A stretch of DNA of 64,000 nucleotides. Origin: Apoda limacodes (Eukaryota; Arthropoda; Insecta; Lepidoptera; Limacodidae). Positions 1 through 10,589 of this stretch are shown one piece after another. The stretch covers positions 10,595,019 to 10,659,018 of the forward strand of contig OX291546.1 in assembly GCA_946406115.1 (NCBI GenBank), written 5' to 3'. A model generated the notes under the pieces. It did no database searches. It saw nothing but the letters and a program-made list of their open reading frames with translations, and was not told where the DNA came from. Within the stretch, counting starts at the first letter, position 1; every line of letters starts with the position of its first letter. The translations under genes and the position numbers were made by a program.

Positions 1-2119
1 AAAGGCATGTTAGTGTTTTGGGCATGTTGACAGGATCAATAAGAAATGTACGAAACCAATTTACAAGCCTCTCCCAAGGTTTGCCATTCTGTAATTCGAC
101 CCGTATGTATGTAATATTGTCTATGCGGGGTTTTTAATTATAGCTTTTTCGAAGCCCCTAAAAACCCCACAAACAAAACCTGTCGCTAAAATTTCCTTTA
201 AAACACATTTACCCCTAAACTCAAGGAAAAAACTCCCAATTTGTGTCTCGAATGCGTGACTAGAAGAAGACAGAGAAATCGTGTATATGCAACTTTTGAC
301 TTTTGGGCCTGCCTACGTGGTCTATTTTAATATGCGTGTGCAGCGAATTTACTTAGTCTCTGTCTCACTTTTGTTTTTAAAGCTTAATCTTGTACCTACA
401 TAATACTTTATAATTTGTGAGTTTAATATTTCACAGAGGACGCTGGCAAAAATATACTTACTTATAGGACGATTGCCATTTAATAAGAAAAGAATTAAGA
501 CAGTTTAATTTTGAAAAGAGGGTAAACTTTTGGAAGTTTTAAGGGCAAAATAATATAGTTTTAAATATCGAACTATTTCTTAACTAAAAGAGTTGATAAA
601 CAACTGTAACTTCAGAACCTTTTTCCTAAGGTTAGTTAAAAATCTTAAGTTGGTATTATTTTAACCCTGAGTAGCGTACAAAGGTTGCCGGGTCAGAGTA
701 ATTCTAGACAGTTGCCACCTAAAGACATGTCATTACTTTAAAGTATATAATATACATGTGCGGAAAAATGATTTTTTTTAAAAACGGCCAAGTCATATCT
801 TGCCATTTAGGGGTACCAAACAGTTTCATAACTTTAAAAATTTACATCATACTTAAGCTGAATATAGGGTAGAACAACCTTAGCTTGGCCCCTGCCTAAG
901 TTCAGCCCCTAAAAAATTTGGTCCGAGTAACTAAAAGGGAAAATTCAATTTCTGTGAAAAGGTTTGGCATCAATCAGGACTTTACTTAATCTAGTTTTGA
1001 TATGTATACCATATGGTGTCTTTACGACGTATACTCTGATGATTTAGTTTGCAGAAGAGAGACCACTCTGGGAATATGTATTTTTGACCATAAATAGCTT
1101 GTAAGAGTTTTTCTACTGCTTCTGGACAGTTAAAGAACACTGATTTTAATTTGTTACAGAGAAATAATGGGGCTGATGTTAGGATGATGACAAAAACCTA
1201 ATGTCCTAATGAGACAAGGGAGATTAAAGCAATCTTATAATTTGACTGGATTTATTAGTATCTAAGGGCTCTTAAAGATCCTTTTTGTAAGGTATTGATA
1301 CCCATTAATTAAATGACCTGAGTTCGGCCACCTTAAAATGTTAGTAACACTATTTTAATAGACTATAAATATCAGGGCTGACATCATGTTCTTATTCACG
1401 GTTTTGTTAATTAGTTCATTATTTATTATTTTTGAGAGAGAACTTTCTCTCTATCTCTCTCTATCTCTATATCACTCTCTTTTTCAAAAATAATTAATAA
1501 TTAATTACTACTAATTAACTACTTAAGTAGTATATAACAAATATATCCCATAGTAATGTATATGACATTGTGCAATGACTTAAAACTTTACATATACAAC
1601 ATTAGCTTTTTGGCCTAAATAACTCTCTAAACAGATAGAAGTTACCTAACCTGCCCCTGATTTAAGTCATTAAGATTATGTTAGAATGGTCTTTAGAAAC
1701 ACATCAGAGGTTGTGTTCCCCTCATTCTAACTGTAAAACCGGGTGTTTTATAAAGCTGAAAAAAAAAAACAATAATACAAAATTATGTATACTTTAAAGG
1801 ATTTTTTTTTCGAGAGAAATCTTTTGATAAGTTATTTAAATATCCAATTGCAGCATACTACGGAATCCTACCCGACCATAAATATATGCAGTAATATATT
1901 TTTGTTTGTATTTATTAATAGTAAATGCTATCAATGTATTAATATGAAATTTAATAAATCTAAAATTTTTGGTGAATTTAATGTTTATTTCATTTTTTTT
2001 TCAGATTCTCTTAACAAAATATTATGATGCTGCCAAAATTTGCATAGCTTGACATACTTGTCATTATCCATGTAAAGGAACCATCTGTATATAATTACTG
2101 TTTAACTATCAAAGACAAA
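1..2119. other. Left flank without a recognisable gene
   Basis: AT-rich sequence with no open frame that resembles a protein. A small G/C hairpin is visible around 125-170 (cggggttttta against taaaaacccca) and a CT-rich microsatellite at 1434-1487. A splice-acceptor-like pyrimidine tract ending in cag lies near 1990-2004, which could belong to a 5' UTR intron of the downstream ATPase gene. This is not demonstrated. Confidence 0.5.
1434..1487. repeat. CT-rich microsatellite
   Basis: Imperfect run of ctct, ctat and tctc units, bounded by AT-rich sequence rich in attaatt. Simple-sequence repeat with no other function visible. Confidence 0.8.
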
Positions 2120-3388
2120 ATGAATCCTCTACATATAGAGGTGGTTCAGAAGAATCAGAGCAACTTAAGTAAAGATAATATCAAAGAGCTTGTTCAATCT
2201 TATTTATTGAATCAAGGAAGTGTGATTCCATGCACAACTTTATCTCTGGACAATATAGATGTAAACTCAGAATTAAAAACGCACATACAAAGTATACATT
2301 TTTGTGACATTGGACACGAGTCTGAATTACAAATGATGTCTGATATTACCTTAATATACCATGTGTACAAGCTGGATGGTTTCGGCATGCAGACAGACAA
2401 AATGATGGATAACAATTCAGAAGATGAAATATCCTCAGCTGATGTATGGGCATTACCATCAGAAGAATTCTATGGGTTGTGGGAGAGTCTAGTGTATGAT
2501 ACGAAACTCAAAGAAGAAACTTTGAAGTTTGTTGAGACAGCATTCAGGTTTGCGGAACACGGTGTGGATTCGAAAGTAATAGGTTGGAATCGGGTTGTGT
2601 TACTCCATGGACCACCAGGTACCGGAAAAACCAGTCTTTGTCGCGCCCTAGCACAAAAACTCTCGATTCGCTTTAGTGACAGATATCCTCGCGCACGGCT
2701 CTTTGAAATCAATGCTCACGGTCTATTCTCTAAATGGTTCTCAGAAAGTGGAAAATTAGTAGCAAAACTGTTTTCTCGTATGCGAGAGATTGTAGAAGAC
2801 GAAAAAACGTTTGTATGTGTTCTGGTAGACGAAATAGAGTCGCTGGCGCACGCTCGCCGCGCTTCGTTTGAGAGTTTCGAGCCTTCGGATTCGATCCGCG
2901 CAGTGAACGCGTTGTTGACGCAATTAGACCAGCTCAAGCGGTACCCTAACGTTCTCGTGCTGACGACGTCGAATGTAACTGGTGCGATCGATATAGCTTT
3001 CGTTGACCGCGCAGATATTAAACGGCTGGTGGGCCCGCCATCGGCACGAGCCGCATACGAGATCATGGTGGGGTGCTGCAATGAGCTAATGGCCCGTGGG
3101 CTACTGGCGCCACGAGAGCAGATGTTCTCGGCTCACGTGCTGAATGCTGCTGGTTTCGCCGAGTCAGAAGGCGCGCACACTAGTTTGCGGCTGTGGGAAG
3201 TTGCGCAACGAGCTAGCGCCGCGCAGCTGTCGGGCCGGGCGTTGCGTAGACTCCCCTTCCTGGCTTGCGCTCTGTATGAGGGCCTCGGCAAGGATGGTAG
3301 TGGTTGCACTGTACGGGACTTTATTGACGCGTTAAATACAGCATTGTATCAACACTTAGAAGATTCGCAAAACTTGGGATTGAAATAA
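2120..3388 (+). CDS. TRIP13: TRIP13/PCH2-type AAA+ ATPase (pachytene checkpoint protein 2 homolog)
   Basis: A single open frame of 422 residues, close to the roughly 430 residues usual for the family. The product is a nuclear/cytosolic AAA+ remodeller. Family members unfold HORMA-domain proteins (MAD2, HORMADs) with the adaptor p31comet, acting in spindle-checkpoint silencing and meiotic recombination control. Visible motifs: Walker A GPPGTGKT at residues 164-171, Walker B CVLVDEIE at 233-240, sensor-1 asparagine in LTTSN near 285, and the conserved stretch around DIAFVDRADIKR at 291-302 that carries the arginine-finger region. The N-terminal 100 residues are the divergent substrate-recognition domain. 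The start ATG has a good context (caaaATGA) and no upstream in-frame ATG extends it plausibly. The gene has no introns within the coding region. The 5' half is AT-rich while 2850-3310 is clearly GC-rich. No strong AATAAA follows the stop. Family assignment is firm; the biological role is inferred from orthologs. Confidence 0.95.
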   Translation: MNPLHIEVVQKNQSNLSKDNIKELVQSYLLNQGSVIPCTTLSLDNIDVNSELKTHIQSIHFCDIGHESELQMMSDITLIYHVYKLDGFGMQTDKMMDNNSEDEISSADVWALPSEEFYGLWESLVYDTKLKEETLKFVETAFRFAEHGVDSKVIGWNRVVLLHGPPGTGKTSLCRALAQKLSIRFSDRYPRARLFEINAHGLFSKWFSESGKLVAKLFSRMREIVEDEKTFVCVLVDEIESLAHARRASFESFEPSDSIRAVNALLTQLDQLKRYPNVLVLTTSNVTGAIDIAFVDRADIKRLVGPPSARAAYEIMVGCCNELMARGLLAPREQMFSAHVLNAAGFAESEGAHTSLRLWEVAQRASAAQLSGRALRRLPFLACALYEGLGKDGSGCTVRDFIDALNTALYQHLEDSQNLGLK

Positions 3389-4607
3389 TCTCGATGCAAA
3401 GTTAACATTTCTTAGCTAATTTAAAGGTTATATGTGTACCATAAATGTATAAATAATAATTTTGTAATACGCTTATGAAGTATTTTTTTTTATCTTGTAG
3501 AATTCAGAACTGGAAGCCATGCTTAGGGTGAGGCCTGTAAAGAAATTTATTATGAGAAAGTAATACCTATGTATTAGACATTGATGTTTGAACGGTAAAA
3601 GAACCCCATACCTACATAAAAAAATCACACCGCCTTTAAAACCCCGCTAAAAAGTTTGCACAAGGAAGCTAGGTGTTTTCTGCTTCTTAAAATAGAGTGC
3701 CAAAAACTTACGTAGTAGTTTTTTGTTATCCGACTTTAACAAGAAAACACTTAGCCCAATGTTACGTACGTAAACGTAAGATTTATTTGTTACTTTTTAG
3801 TGGGGTTTTGATGGCGGTGTTAATTTTTTCAAATATTTTTACCTGTTTTTTACATACACAATAATAAGTCAGTATCAGGGAATCTTCCTTAATAATTTTC
3901 GCATTGCCAAATTTTTGACGTGCCTTTAAAAAAGTTATTTATAGAGTTACAACCTATTGAGTAAGTTACAATTTGGGTCTTATATATTTAAACGAGTAAT
4001 GCTTTTACATAATATTATATATTTGCGCATTAGTGGCAGGTGTACAACGGCAATTTCGCTCGAAAACCGCAAAACGATGTAGAGTTTAGCCGTTTGGCAC
4101 ACAGGTACTTTAGGGCAAAACAATAATTTTGAGCCGCAGTTCCTCAAAATATTTCCCTTGGGGAAAATATTTCCATTCTCATTATGGTGTCATAATTTTT
4201 TTGTATGGGATTTAAAAAAAAAAATTTCAGAAACCCATCGTGTGGGTGTATCAAATAAAAGGGCTTGATGAGCCGGTTCTAAAAATATACCACACTATTA
4301 CCTTTGGGCTACTTTTTTCTTGAAATCCAAAAAGTATTTTCAAAACATACCAAGGTCCACCCTCCAGGTAGAAGATGGCTCAGTATTTTTCTCTAATATA
4401 TACCTGAAATAATAGTTTATATTCTCATTTTTGACTCCCTGAAAGCATTTTAGAAAATATTAAAATTTAGTATTTTTTTTGAATTTTTGAAAATTGCAAT
4501 GTGAGACGGTTCCTTAAACTTCAGATCTCTATGAGACTATGTGGAACTGTACTGTCCCCTGCTGCTTCTGTTTACTGGTGTTATTTAAGTGTATTTATAA
4601 TTTCAAA
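3389..4607. other. Intergenic stretch, no gene
   Basis: Holds the 3' flank of the ATPase gene, the inverted-repeat element at 3618-3839, and low-complexity AT-rich sequence up to the reverse-transcriptase fragment. No coding potential was recognised. Confidence 0.5.
3618..3839. mobile_element. Short inverted-repeat (MITE-like) element
   Basis: The left arm (3618-3655) and the reverse complement of the right arm (3793-3839) share about 36 aligned bases with a handful of differences, for example cacaccgcc...aaaaccccgctaaaaag against cacaccgcc...aaaaccccactaaaaag. An inner ttacgta/acgtaa pair also matches. The middle has no open frame. Class is unknown and no certain target duplication was found. 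Confidence 0.6.
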
Positions 4608-5240
4608 AACATAGCGAAGGCGTTCGATCGGGTCTGGCATCGGTGTCTTCTGCCGAAGTTGCCATCTTACGGAGTGCCCGAGGGTTTGTGCAAATGGGTG
4701 GCTAGCTTTTTGTCCGGCAGACGAATACGAACCGTAGTTGAAGGTAGTTGCTCTGATAGCATGGTCATTAATGCTGGCAGCCCGCAAGGCTCTGTGCTGT
4801 CTCCTACGCTGTTTCTCCTTCATATCAATGACATCAATATCCAACAATAACATACATTGCTATGCAGATGACAGTACTGTAGACGCTTATTATACGGCTC
4901 GTGCAAACATCCCTCGATTCGTAGTGGAAAGCGCGGAGAACTTGTTACTCAAATCGAGACCACTCTGTTCAAAGTCTCTGACTGACTCCGATTCAAGCTT
5001 ACAAAGACACAAGTCAGCGCGGTCACCGCTAAGACAACCCCATTCACGGTGGTCACACATTTACAGAACACTCCCCCCCATCATCTCCAAAAGCATTGGG
5101 ATCCTTGGTGTTGAAATCTCCAGCGATGTTCAGTTCCGAGATAATTTTCAAGACATGGTCAAGCTGGCGTTCAAAAAACTTGGTGTACTCAACAGAACGA
5201 AGCAGTCACCTCGGGGCAAAGGTTGCTGCTTTAGAATTTG
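4608..5240 (+). pseudogene. Decayed non-LTR retrotransposon reverse transcriptase fragment
   Basis: The frame from 4608 reads the reverse-transcriptase signature KAFDRVWH, then GVPEGLCKWVASFLSGRR, then GSPQGSVLSPTLFLLHINDI. After a frame change the catalytic YADDS is seen at about 4861-4878, followed by thumb-like sequence to about 5230. This is the palm of a Jockey-like non-LTR polymerase without endonuclease or ORF1. The same family recurs on the minus strand at 10590-11260. Frameshifts and the lack of both ends show it is dead. Confidence 0.85.
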
Positions 5241-5449
5241 ATATTATTAACCTCAGTATAATTTTTGAAGACCTATCCATAGATACCCCACACGTATGGG
5301 TTTGATGAAAAAATTTTTTTTGAATTTCTGTTCTAAGTATGGGGAACCCCAAAAATTTATGGTTTTTTTTCTATTTTTGTGTGAAAATCTTAATGCGGTT
5401 TACAGAATACATCTACTTACCAAGTTTCAACAGTACAGTTCTTATAGTT

Positions 5450-5552
5450 TCGGAAAAAAGTGGCTGTGACATACGGACGGACAGACAGACAGACATGACG
5501 AATCTATAAGGGTTCCGTTTTTTGCCATTTGGCTACGGAGTCCTAAAAATCG
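5450..5552 (+). repeat. Dispersed repeat with GACA run and 'ggttccgtttttt' motif
   Basis: Contains gtgacatacggacggacagacagacagacatg followed within 20 bases by ataagggttccgtttttt and ttggctacgga. I recognise this combination as a very common dispersed repeat in lepidopteran DNA. A second partial copy of the ggttccgt part lies near 40780. Confidence 0.6.
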
Positions 5553-5818
5553 GCAAGTTTTACTATATAAAGCCTAGTTTTTGTAAGTAAATCGAGACTA
5601 TGAAAAAAACCAGCCAAAAACGTGTCGCGCTAAGCCCAAGTACCTACCATAAAACGTTATGTGCAAAGGTCAACATTATGGGAGCACACTCAAAATTGTA
5701 TTAGCTTGCTTTATACTTGAGCAAGGTCACTGGTATCTATAGTCCCGTTAATATTTATTCATATAAAGTTGTTAGCTCGAAAAGTTAGTCGAACGATCAA
5801 GGTTTGCTGCTAAATGTA

Positions 5819-6834
5819 GGGGAGACCGGGGCAAGATGAAGTTCGGGGCAGCACGGGAAGTAAGCTTGTGTGCGTGAATTGTTATTGTGTTCTGAGCGGC
5901 AACAGCGCCATTTGCACGCACTTCACTCTCCGCCAGTGCGTCCATGCAGAGCGGACAGGTTAGAACTCGTTTTTGCGTTGCAGAGAGAAAAAAGTGATAT
6001 TGCAAGTTTTTTTACGCGAAATTTGATTCGAAAACTGATGTACAGACATGTAAGTACATGTGTTAATGTATTATTTCTATCCCGAGCTTATTATAGGAGT
6101 CCAAAACATTAAATTTAAACCAGATTTTTTCGCCGGTTAAGTTTGAGGTTAGAATTGCGTCATCTTTTTTAACTACGTGTGGATCGGGGCAAGATGATCG
6201 GGGCATAATGGGATACTATCCCGTTTTGCCCCGCCCTTGTGATTAAAATAACATTTTCTATGTAGGTACCTACTGATAATATTTTTAAATTCTACTTAAA
6301 TCAGGATCAAAAGTATTTACCTATTTATTTATTTGTCTACAGATAAAATGGTTCGCAACTATAAACGAAAAACAGATCGTGGCAAATGGAACGAAGAAGA
6401 CATGAGAAGAGCAGTAAATGCTGTTCTTACTGATAGAATGGGATTTCTTCGAGCCTTATACTCAGATTCAACGGAAGGTTGGGTCATCTGCGGCGCATGC
6501 CACGGTTGGGCGCATAATTCATGTGCCGGAGTAGATGAGGAAGACGAAGAGGCACACATTTGTGAACGCTGTCTACCCGATTAAAAAGCGTACTCGTTTT
6601 GCCCCACAGCGTTTCCCATCTTACCCCACTTATGGGGCAAAACGGGAAATTTGCCGACTTTATTTTTTCATTATTTGCCAAAAAAAGTTCTGTAATTTTG
6701 CATGCTACAACGTTTAATTATAAGAGAGAAATGTATAATGGTTATCTCTTTTGTTAAAGAATGTTATTAAAGAGTTTAATTTTCATTGTATAACGAGTTT
6801 TGTCTTAGCTATCTCATCTTGCCCCAGTCTCCCC
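5819..6834 (+). mobile_element. TA-flanked pogo/Tigger-like DNA transposon, internally deleted
   Basis: Terminal inverted repeats of 21 bp, left GGGGAGACCGGGGCAAGATG and right the reverse complement of 6814-6834, differ at one base. They are flanked by TA at 5817-5818 and 6835-6836, the target duplication of the Tc1/mariner superfamily. The word ggggcaagatg and variants (gggcaaaacggg, ttaccccacttatggggc) recur inside in both orientations, at 6186-6235 and 6595-6650. The single open frame at 6348-6584 joins the N-terminal DNA-binding segment of a pogo/Tigger-type transposase to its C-terminal zinc-binding tail, so the catalytic DDE core has been deleted. At 1016 bp it is non-autonomous. Confidence 0.85.
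6348..6584 (+). CDS. Mini-protein: pogo-type HTH head fused to PHD-like zinc tail
   Basis: Open frame of 78 residues inside the transposon. Residues 1-26 begin MVRNYKRKTDRG and contain EEDMRRAVNAV, the conserved start of the CENP-B/psq-type helix-turn-helix of insect Tigger/pogo transposases. Residues from about 45 onward carry CxxC, WxHxxC and CxxC (VICGAC, WAHNSC, ICERC), the PHD-like zinc finger found at the C-terminus of these proteins. Everything between, including the DDE nuclease, is missing, yet the frame is intact across the junction. A pyrimidine tract ending in ctacag just upstream (6338-6342) may be a splice acceptor. It could be an expressed repressor-like peptide or a chance remnant. 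Confidence 0.55.
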   Translation: MVRNYKRKTDRGKWNEEDMRRAVNAVLTDRMGFLRALYSDSTEGWVICGACHGWAHNSCAGVDEEDEEAHICERCLPD

Positions 6835-6929
6835 TACAAGGGTCAGATAAATCAATAATTGATAACGAAACACTTTAATTAGCTACGGAACTTGTGTTTA
6901 GTGTTCGTTCTTATAATACTTTACTTTAT

Positions 6930-7290
6930 CCATACTTATATTATAAATGCGAAAATAACTCTGTCTGTCTATTACCTCTTCATGCCTTAACAATTGCTCA
7001 ATCAAATTTGGCATGGAGATAGCTTGAGTCCCAAGAAAGGACATAGGCTATTTGATAACGTCAAGTGTAAGTCGGTTTTTTTTTTCTATAATAAAATTTA
7101 AAAGCTGCCGTTGAAATCCTACACCGATAACCGAATTAAGGGCGGGTGGAACCGCGTGAAAATTTAGCACAAGTCTAGGGAAAGGACATAGGCTACTTAA
7201 AAACGATAAGTGTGAGTTGGTTTTCTATAATTGAGTTTTTGCCGTTACACTCCTACACCGATAACCGAATTTAGGGCGGGTGAAATAGTA
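6930..7290 (+). repeat. Helitron-like (Lep1-type) dispersed repeat, two-unit
   Basis: Begins tataaatgcgaaaataactc and continues through tctgtctattacctcttc to two tandem copies of a roughly 150-bp unit. Each unit carries aaaggacataggcta, a t-rich spacer, cctacaccgataaccgaat and agggcgggt. Related copies occur at 17265, 17995 (minus), 29438 and 57965. I recognise this as a lepidopteran non-autonomous repeat often described as Helitron-like; the class was not verified here. Confidence 0.6.
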
Positions 7291-7501
7291 TTTTGTAAGT
7301 AGGTACCAAAGTATTAAATGTGAAATTTACGTGTAGTATTTACACTCCTAAAAGATTTTTTTAATAAAAATAAACTGACTTTAAAAATTTTAAAAGTTAA
7401 ATAATTTAAACTGTTTACATTCATATTCATATATTTCGTAAAAATATTTTACATGTCATTACATTACATTATAAAATAATTATAAAAAGTAATTCTACAT
7501 T

Positions 7502-7939
7502 TCATTCATTATTATTATTATAAAATTCATTTAGGTCATAAAATGCTTTGTTTTGGAGCCACCGTCGCAGTTTTGTCAGAAATGTATTGTAGTCGTCACA
7601 TATTTTTATGTCCTCTGGTAGTGCATTATATACTTTAGGTCCAACTACAAATAGAGTCTTGGAAGTTTTAGCTATTTTGTGTGGGAACAGTGTAAGGTTA
7701 TGACAATGTCTAGTGTTGTAATTGTGTTTAGTACTTCGCGTAGGAAATAATGGTAATTAAAGTTTAACAGTTTTTGCAATGTCATATATATATTGAGATG
7801 GTAACGTCAATATCTTGTGTTTTTTAAATAAGTCACGTGCAGGTGTACCATATGGAGCATGGGAAATAATTCTTACAGCTCGCTTTTGTAGTACGAACCC
7901 TATTTTATATATGCAAGTATGTTGGTTTGTGTGTCCCAA
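7502..7939 (-). pseudogene. C-terminal end of a non-LTR retrotransposon ORF2
   Basis: On the minus strand one frame reads from 7939 to 7502 with a single in-frame TAA near 7757. Its upstream part contains LQKRAVRIISHAPYGTPARD and LFKKHKILTLPSQYIYD; after the stop it continues HNYNTRHCHNLTL, then TLFVVGPKVYNALPEDIK, ending WLQNKAFYDLNEFY. This is the typical extreme C-terminus of insect non-LTR polymerase proteins. It ends in an asparagine/AAT repeat before the terminal stop at 7502-7504. The polymerase domain is absent, as expected for a 5'-truncated insertion. Confidence 0.8.
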
Positions 7940-9475
7940 ATAGTGTACAATTTTTTTTGTTTTTCGGCACAGAGATAGAAAACGATGGACATTGAAAAAA
8001 CAAGGGAACTCGTCATCCTGATCGATAGGAACTCCTACAGAAACCTTTATTGTATATTAATTCGAAGTAATAACCAGACACATAAAAAAAGTGGGAAAAG
8101 CCGCAAACAATAGTTTGTAGTACAGTAAAAAATATGACAAGCAGCGCAATAATACTGGAAAAATCACAAACACACTTAAATTTCAATTAAAATCATTTAA
8201 ATTATTGGTTACTAGTAAATAATATAAGCCCAAATTTAGTAATGGGGAGTGTTTGGGAATCAGCAACTCTTTTTAATTTCAAAAAGGTCTTAAAGGTATC
8301 TCGGGACCAGAACGTAGGTACCCGTAATACGCCCAACCCCAAAACCGGCCCGGGCATTTTACACAGAGGGCCCTCCAAATCTTTACAAAAAAGTAAACAT
8401 GCGAAGAAAGTAAATGCATCATATTTTTATTTTCAATTTTATAAGATTTAATTTAACTTGCCTCGTTATCTCTGTATCAAATCTTTGAAAAACTTCTCGG
8501 TATAGGATCGTGCTGCATTTTCACATGCACTTTGGGTTTACGTAGCAATGCAAATTAGGAAAAGTCGTATGTTTGACCGTCTGCTTTAATTCTTTGAAGT
8601 AAATTTTGACCAATTTCTCGTAATCGGATCTCGGACCAAACTTTTGATATATTAAATTTCACTCAATATAAAAGATATGAAAGAATGAAGCCTTATGAAG
8701 GCTTTACCCTTGTTAACAATTTAAGTTAAATAGTCAGTGACTTCCGAAAATCTCCTCTCAGTATGTTTTTTAAGGTATCAGCGGCGGCAGCTGCGGCACG
8801 GCTACGCACAGTGGTCGGCTTTGTAAGGAAATGAGAAAATAATTTTCTGTATCAGTGATGCGTGTATTTCTTTATGCAATTTTTTTTTAATAATGAAAAA
8901 AGGAAAATGTACCTTTGAATATTAATTTAACTTAATAAAATTGAAAACCACAAAAAAAAGAAAAATATTTCAATATTTTTATCAGGTCTTATACATCTTG
9001 GTTTCAATATGACGAATGAGGCCTTTATAGTCAATATTTAAAAATCAAACGAACTAACCATGTGAAGTTTAATATCTTATTACATGAGTGTCTTGATTGA
9101 TTATAGTTGTAAACGAAAATCAATGATTTAAAACCTCAAACAAACCGTTTAAAAAGTATTGAATACTTGACATAAAACTCAAATTCATTTTTTTATTCAA
9201 TAATTATATTCATAAATTAGGTTTTTACAAACACATCTTAATCCCTCTCACCCTCCCTCCGATTCACAATGTGAGAATCCGGCAAGAATTTCGATAGTAA
9301 CTCTTTAAAAAAACAAATATTAGGTTAACAACATTACTAGTATATATTGTCATAAAAAATACAAATGCAATCATCAATGTTTTAAATAAAGTTTTTAAGC
9401 CATACAATTTTATATTATTTTAATTTGGTTTACCTGCGTCCTGTAATTGAGCTTCGTCAGTCCCATAGATTATTA
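7940..9475. other. Intergenic stretch, nothing recognised
   Basis: AT-rich sequence. Open frames here are short, show no protein-like motif and are not supported. No inverted or tandem repeat stood out by eye. Confidence 0.4.
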
Positions 9476-9735
9476 TCATTTTATCAGTCTGAAAAATTTG
9501 TAGTATGATTTTTTACAAAGTTGTTGTTTGAAAAAAGATCTAAATTTACTAATTGATAGCTTTTGAACATTATTAGGAACTTTGTTGTAAAAGTGTATAC
9601 GTTGCTCCATAAAAGAGTTACTAATATTGTAAACGTGTATCATGCACCAACAGCTTATTTTTATTATAGTATTTACTTTGTGAACGTCACTTTTCTTGCT
9701 GAAACTATTAATATTTTTATGAACACATAAAAGAT
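9476..9735 (-). pseudogene. Second non-LTR ORF2 tail fragment
   Basis: Minus-strand frame ending IHFYNKVPNNVQKLSISKF then LCKKSYYKFFRLIK-stop, the signature C-terminal tail of CR1/Jockey-type polymerase proteins. It is fused in frame to the BEL/Pao remnant upstream of it (higher coordinates), so the predicted 147-residue frame is an accidental chimera of two elements. The sequence differs from the tail at 7502-7939, so the two come from different families. Confidence 0.7.
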
Positions 9736-10565
9736 TTTTATATGTATATGTAAGAATCAAGTCGCCTACTAAAATTTTAGCAACTCGAGAAATGCCATCC
9801 GAGCAGGGAAAGAGTCGAAGGATGCGACCACGCCTCCAGAGATGAGGTGGCATATTAATTTCCTTGAGCAACACAAGATCACCCACTTTCGGGGGTTCAG
9901 TCTTATCCGACCGACGCACTCGTTATTGCAAGAGATGAAGATACTCGAGAGAAAACATTTTCCAAAAGCTCAGATACATCTGCTGCAGCAGTTCAAAGCG
10001 TGCTAAGCGGTTGAGTGGAGTATCTAATAAGGGATACCCGGGCAAGGCCGTCAAGGGAAGGGCCCACCCACCAAAAAATGACCAGGAGTCAACACCTCCA
10101 AATCATTCGGGTCCGGAGAAATCGGACAGAGAGGCCTTGAGTTGAGCAAACTTCCCTTTCGGAAAAGGTGATGCCCTGCTGATTTGCAACAAGGAACTGG
10201 TGGACTTCTCTTAGATATCGATCAGCACCCTAATAATTGGTGCCGCAATCCGAACGGATGATATTTGGCAATCCACGGCGGCTATCGAAGCGAGAAAGAT
10301 AGGCAATGAAAGCCTTAGTGGAAAGAGAGAAGACTACCTAAAGGTGGATAGCCTTCGTAACAAGACATACAAATACGCACCAGTAAGCCTTGACCACCTT
10401 GACGTTGCGCAAGGTAGTAGTCTTTATGTTAAAGGGACCTGCGAAATCAGTTCCAACACTAGAAATGACGCGAGTGGGGTTTACTCGACCGGGAGGCAAA
10501 TCGCCCATTTGTGGCTGAGCCAAAGTTGCCTTGAGCCTAAAACAGGGTATGCACTTAAAAAGCAC
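9735..10565 (-). pseudogene. BEL/Pao LTR-retrotransposon integrase remnant
   Basis: Reading down the minus strand from 10565: an integrase zinc-region remnant (CIPCFR), MGDLPPGRVNPTRV, GTDFAGPFNIK, and VCLVTKAIHL. Below 10338 follow KAFIAYLSRFDSRRGLPN and SDCGTN, the integrase core seen in BEL/Pao elements. At 9919-9770 comes the DUF5641-type end (PPKVGDLVLLKE, PPHLWRRGRI). Several stops and frame changes interrupt it. No LTRs, gag or polymerase were found next to it. Confidence 0.75.
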
Positions 10566-10589
10566 ACTCCTAATAACCCTTGTTTATGT

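Noticed and set aside
1785..2027. 80-codon frame upstream of the ATPase gene
   Set aside because: Low-complexity Phe/Asn/Ile translation of AT-rich DNA, no motif, and the region looks like a 5' flank or UTR intron.
5870..6112. Frames inside the left half of the TA element
   Set aside because: No similarity to the transposase domains; the only supported frame is 6348-6584.
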